A DNA stretch of 64,000 bases from assembly GCA_963752965.1 (NCBI GenBank), contig CAVWAJ010000010.1:62001-126000 (forward strand), read 5' to 3'. Position 1 is the first letter of the stretch. Every line of letters starts with the position of its first letter. The notes beneath the pieces were generated by a model. That model was not told where the DNA came from and ran no database searches. It worked only from the letters and a program-made list of their open reading frames with translations. A program made the position numbers and the translations under genes. Positions 63,101 through 64,000 of this stretch are shown here, in pieces. This DNA is from QHXW01 sp963752965 (lineage in GTDB: Bacteria; Acidobacteriota; Terriglobia; Bryobacterales; Bryobacteraceae).

Positions 63101-63668
63101 GACAGTCTTAACCTACGAGTTACCTATCGGTTACGGAAAAAGGTACATGAATTCACGGGGCCTTGTGGCGCAAGTGCTAGGTGGTTGGCAGGTCAGTGGA
63201 ATTCTGAGTTATTCGGGCGGGTTTCCCTTTGGCGCCCAAAATTCCTACAATCCACTGCTGGTGAACAGCTTTGACCGGCCAAATATTGATCCCAGCGTGC
63301 CGTTAACAACCTATAGCTACAGTCGGTCCTTTAACTGGTTTTCGAATCACAATGGAACCCAACCAGTACAGTTTCCAACGAATGCTTTTGTAAATACTGG
63401 CCCGTGGCAACTCGGCGACTCTATGCGTGCCTATGCCGCCTTGCGGACGCCGCCGCTACGGAGTGAAAACATCGCGGCGATGAAGTACTTCCACATTGGC
63501 GAACACGTCAAGGCGACGTTGCGCATCGACTATTTCAATCTCTTTAATCGAACTCAACTGCAACAGCCCGATAATAACTCCCTCGATTCGACATTCGGGC
63601 AAGTGACCAACCTGAGCTCACAACTCAACAACCGGCAAGGACAGGCGACGTTCCGGCTGGAATTCTGA
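60120..63668 (+). CDS. TonB-dependent receptor with carboxypeptidase regulatory-like domain
   Basis: About 1,182 residues from the GTG at 60120, which has GGGAG 7-8 nt upstream; the frame is open further up to 60036. Signal peptide (MLVFSAVLLFLGVLLNAQA). Residues about 40-125 are the regulatory-like domain (GINGTVTDKSNAVVPGAHV...RYSVTVDSQGF). A plug-like region follows (ETVEVQASVVSLDTASPVIG...VNGGVTYENEVQFNG), then a large beta-barrel ending QATFRLEF with the terminal aromatic residue needed for outer-membrane assembly. This OAR-like type is abundant in Solibacter-like genomes. It probably binds an oligosaccharide from the hydrolases next door. Confidence 0.92.
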   Translation: MTQKSAFLNVCFGNRPATAFLPMLVFSAVLLFLGVLLNAQAVNGINGTVTDKSNAVVPGAHVTATNAATNIASSAVTSSEGTFTIVGLIPGRYSVTVDSQGFKKAQLDVVVEVARMTTINVLMEVGATSETVEVQASVVSLDTASPVIGTTLEPELVKNAPIEINSLARQIDQFMYLAPGVGGNSGSHWVNGGVTYENEVQFNGVPVAFVQFQGNQTYINPPYESVSEFRVNTATFDAQYGLGQGAVAFQMASGTNQYHGDGFDILRNQYFDSPYFAPFATTFNSAGKPIPPVDQQNNYGFTLSGPILIPKIYNGKNRTFFYLTQDWFRQNQAQNSIGTVPTAAMKNGDFSQFVNASGTQIPIYDPTTGAPFPGNIIPQSRFTALAKTLLPLIPDPNTTGIVSGLQSNELPTIHSVAINQHLWSYTIDHNISATQSIHFSQWRDSVTQPSFTSAPIMPFSSPLQSGIDNTNLGTGFLLNYVKTINPRLVMTAGANWIGYITNQNNANHNVTFAGTPGGNTFPLINFDGQNAPTSWGVAGGAYLACCEGGLTTINNRMLGVAAVNNWLWTTGRHTFNFGGQFRHEWQDTISCQFCAGTYNFSQRTTSIPNSNDPNFGSDGSSFASFLLGLADSDIRELAPLDHLRNKEFATYAEDEIKVNSRLTLNIGLRWDVMVPFTETNNQIIYVDAKLPDPGAGGIPGGATKFGNCAGCSGITRADIHWKYFQPRGGVAYRLNSKTVIRAGGYVTTLDGGAYEFGTSFSASFMSSLLAGTYLRNSSGGSVPGVGSWDTNPLPLPQATPFSPSIGNGGVIFAFDPQKVGRAPYLSAWNAGIQRELPWKMFLTANYVGNRAIHLPTTLSLNNQPNPSVLQYGALLGQSITAPAVVAAGFKPPYPQYVQQLGASATLIQSLTPFPQYEGFFPVYENAGTAFYNAVQVQAEKRFTGGLSFLTNLTMGRLMANTYVGSAPYSPNGLNAFDNSKEYVPSGIDQLYSQKTVLTYELPIGYGKRYMNSRGLVAQVLGGWQVSGILSYSGGFPFGAQNSYNPLLVNSFDRPNIDPSVPLTTYSYSRSFNWFSNHNGTQPVQFPTNAFVNTGPWQLGDSMRAYAALRTPPLRSENIAAMKYFHIGEHVKATLRIDYFNLFNRTQLQQPDNNSLDSTFGQVTNLSSQLNNRQGQATFRLEF

Positions 63669-63692
63669 ATCTGTTGGGGAATCTGGAGACAA

Positions 63693-64000
63693 TGCACGCG
63701 CCCGAGAGCGGACAGGCCGGTCATCGCGTGCAGGCTATGGCCCGCCGGGCGCTTTCGGAGATTGATTCCGTCTTCGACCGTCTGGCGGCGGATGCGGCCG
63801 ACCGGATGTGTGACGAGATTCTGAGCGCCCACCGCATCGCGTGCTACGGTGTCGGCCGCGAGGGTCTCATGATGAAGGCTCTTTGCATGCGTTTGATGCA
63901 CTTAGGTCTGGACGCGCACATGGTGGGCGACATGACCACGCCGCCCGTTGGCCGGGGTGATTTGCTGATCGCCAGCGCCGGCCCGGGGGTGTTCTCCACC
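63693..64000 (+). CDS. SIS-domain sugar-phosphate isomerase, partial
   Basis: The first 102 codons are in the window. EILSAHRIACYGVGREGLMM and MRLMHLGLDAHMVGDMTTPP, then GDLLIASAGPGVFS, match the SIS domain of 6-phospho-3-hexuloisomerase-like (HxlB) proteins. The ATG at 63693 lies 25 nt after the receptor stop, so it is probably co-transcribed. The catalytic C-terminus is beyond the window. Confidence 0.85.

Noticed and set aside
1..64000. CRISPR array
   Set aside because: I saw no series of regularly spaced short repeats and no cas genes.
1..64000. Complete tRNA or rRNA genes
   Set aside because: Only the tRNA-Phe 3' remnant at 51198-51252 was recognised; its 5' acceptor strand and D-arm are missing.

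Overview
The window is GC-rich chromosomal DNA from a Gram-negative bacterium, most likely an acidobacterium of the Solibacter/Bryobacter type. The main evidence is a long TonB-dependent receptor with an N-terminal carboxypeptidase-regulatory domain, a second secreted protein with that domain, DUF4038/DUF5060 glycoside-hydrolase-like proteins, a DUF2934 protein, variant receiver proteins, and a very high load of insertion sequences. This assignment rests on gene content only; there is no rRNA or intact tRNA to confirm it.

Layout. (1) 0-7.5 kb: chromosomal genes for a CPBP protease fragment, an outer-membrane/secreted protein, an M48 metalloprotease, a zinc-ribbon/HTH protein, a metallothionein and a membrane protein with a helical-repeat tail. 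(2) 7.7-12.2 kb: an IS91-type element (transposase plus translationally coupled tyrosine recombinase) with a group II intron next to, probably inside, its recombinase-side end. (3) 12.4-15.2 kb: an IPT/TIG protein and a spermidine-synthase-like membrane protein. (4) 15.5-29.1 kb: an accessory region of small hypothetical genes, two different IS630 elements (one splits a small gene, the other uses an A8 frameshift), a chimeric ferritin-like protein, a porin without its signal peptide, a TIR-like effector protein, a P-loop ATPase, two excisionase-like HTH proteins, a stand-alone ClpX zinc finger and a TOPRIM protein. (5) 29.3-35.3 kb: two head-to-head paralogous secreted phosphodiesterases and an M23/PKD peptidase. 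(6) 35.4-47.2 kb: a tandemly duplicated pseudo-receiver gene with a conserved leader of about 220 nt, a 388-bp direct repeat, small hypothetical genes, two integrase-type transposases and several pseudogenes. (7) 47.2-52.3 kb: an IS21 element that has replaced the front of a histidine kinase and left its response regulator orphaned, then the 3' part of a tRNA-Phe beside a decayed tyrosine integrase, which looks like an old island boundary. (8) 52.4-64 kb: a carbohydrate-use locus with two DUF4038-type hydrolases (one divergent), a D-threonine-aldolase-like enzyme, an MFS anion symporter, a Gfo/Idh/MocA oxidoreductase, a secreted protein, a TonB-dependent receptor and a SIS-domain isomerase cut by the window end.

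In the last region the hydrolases would release sugars outside the cell or in the periplasm, the TonB receptor and MFS carrier would import them, and the aldolase-like, oxidoreductase and SIS enzymes would process them. A 99-bp element is repeated without gaps upstream of the secreted protein gene and the TonB receptor gene and probably co-regulates them. The best candidates for something new are that element, the duplicated pseudo-receivers with their shared leader, the TIR-like protein with an unassigned beta-rich C-terminus, and the HTH+TOPRIM pair.
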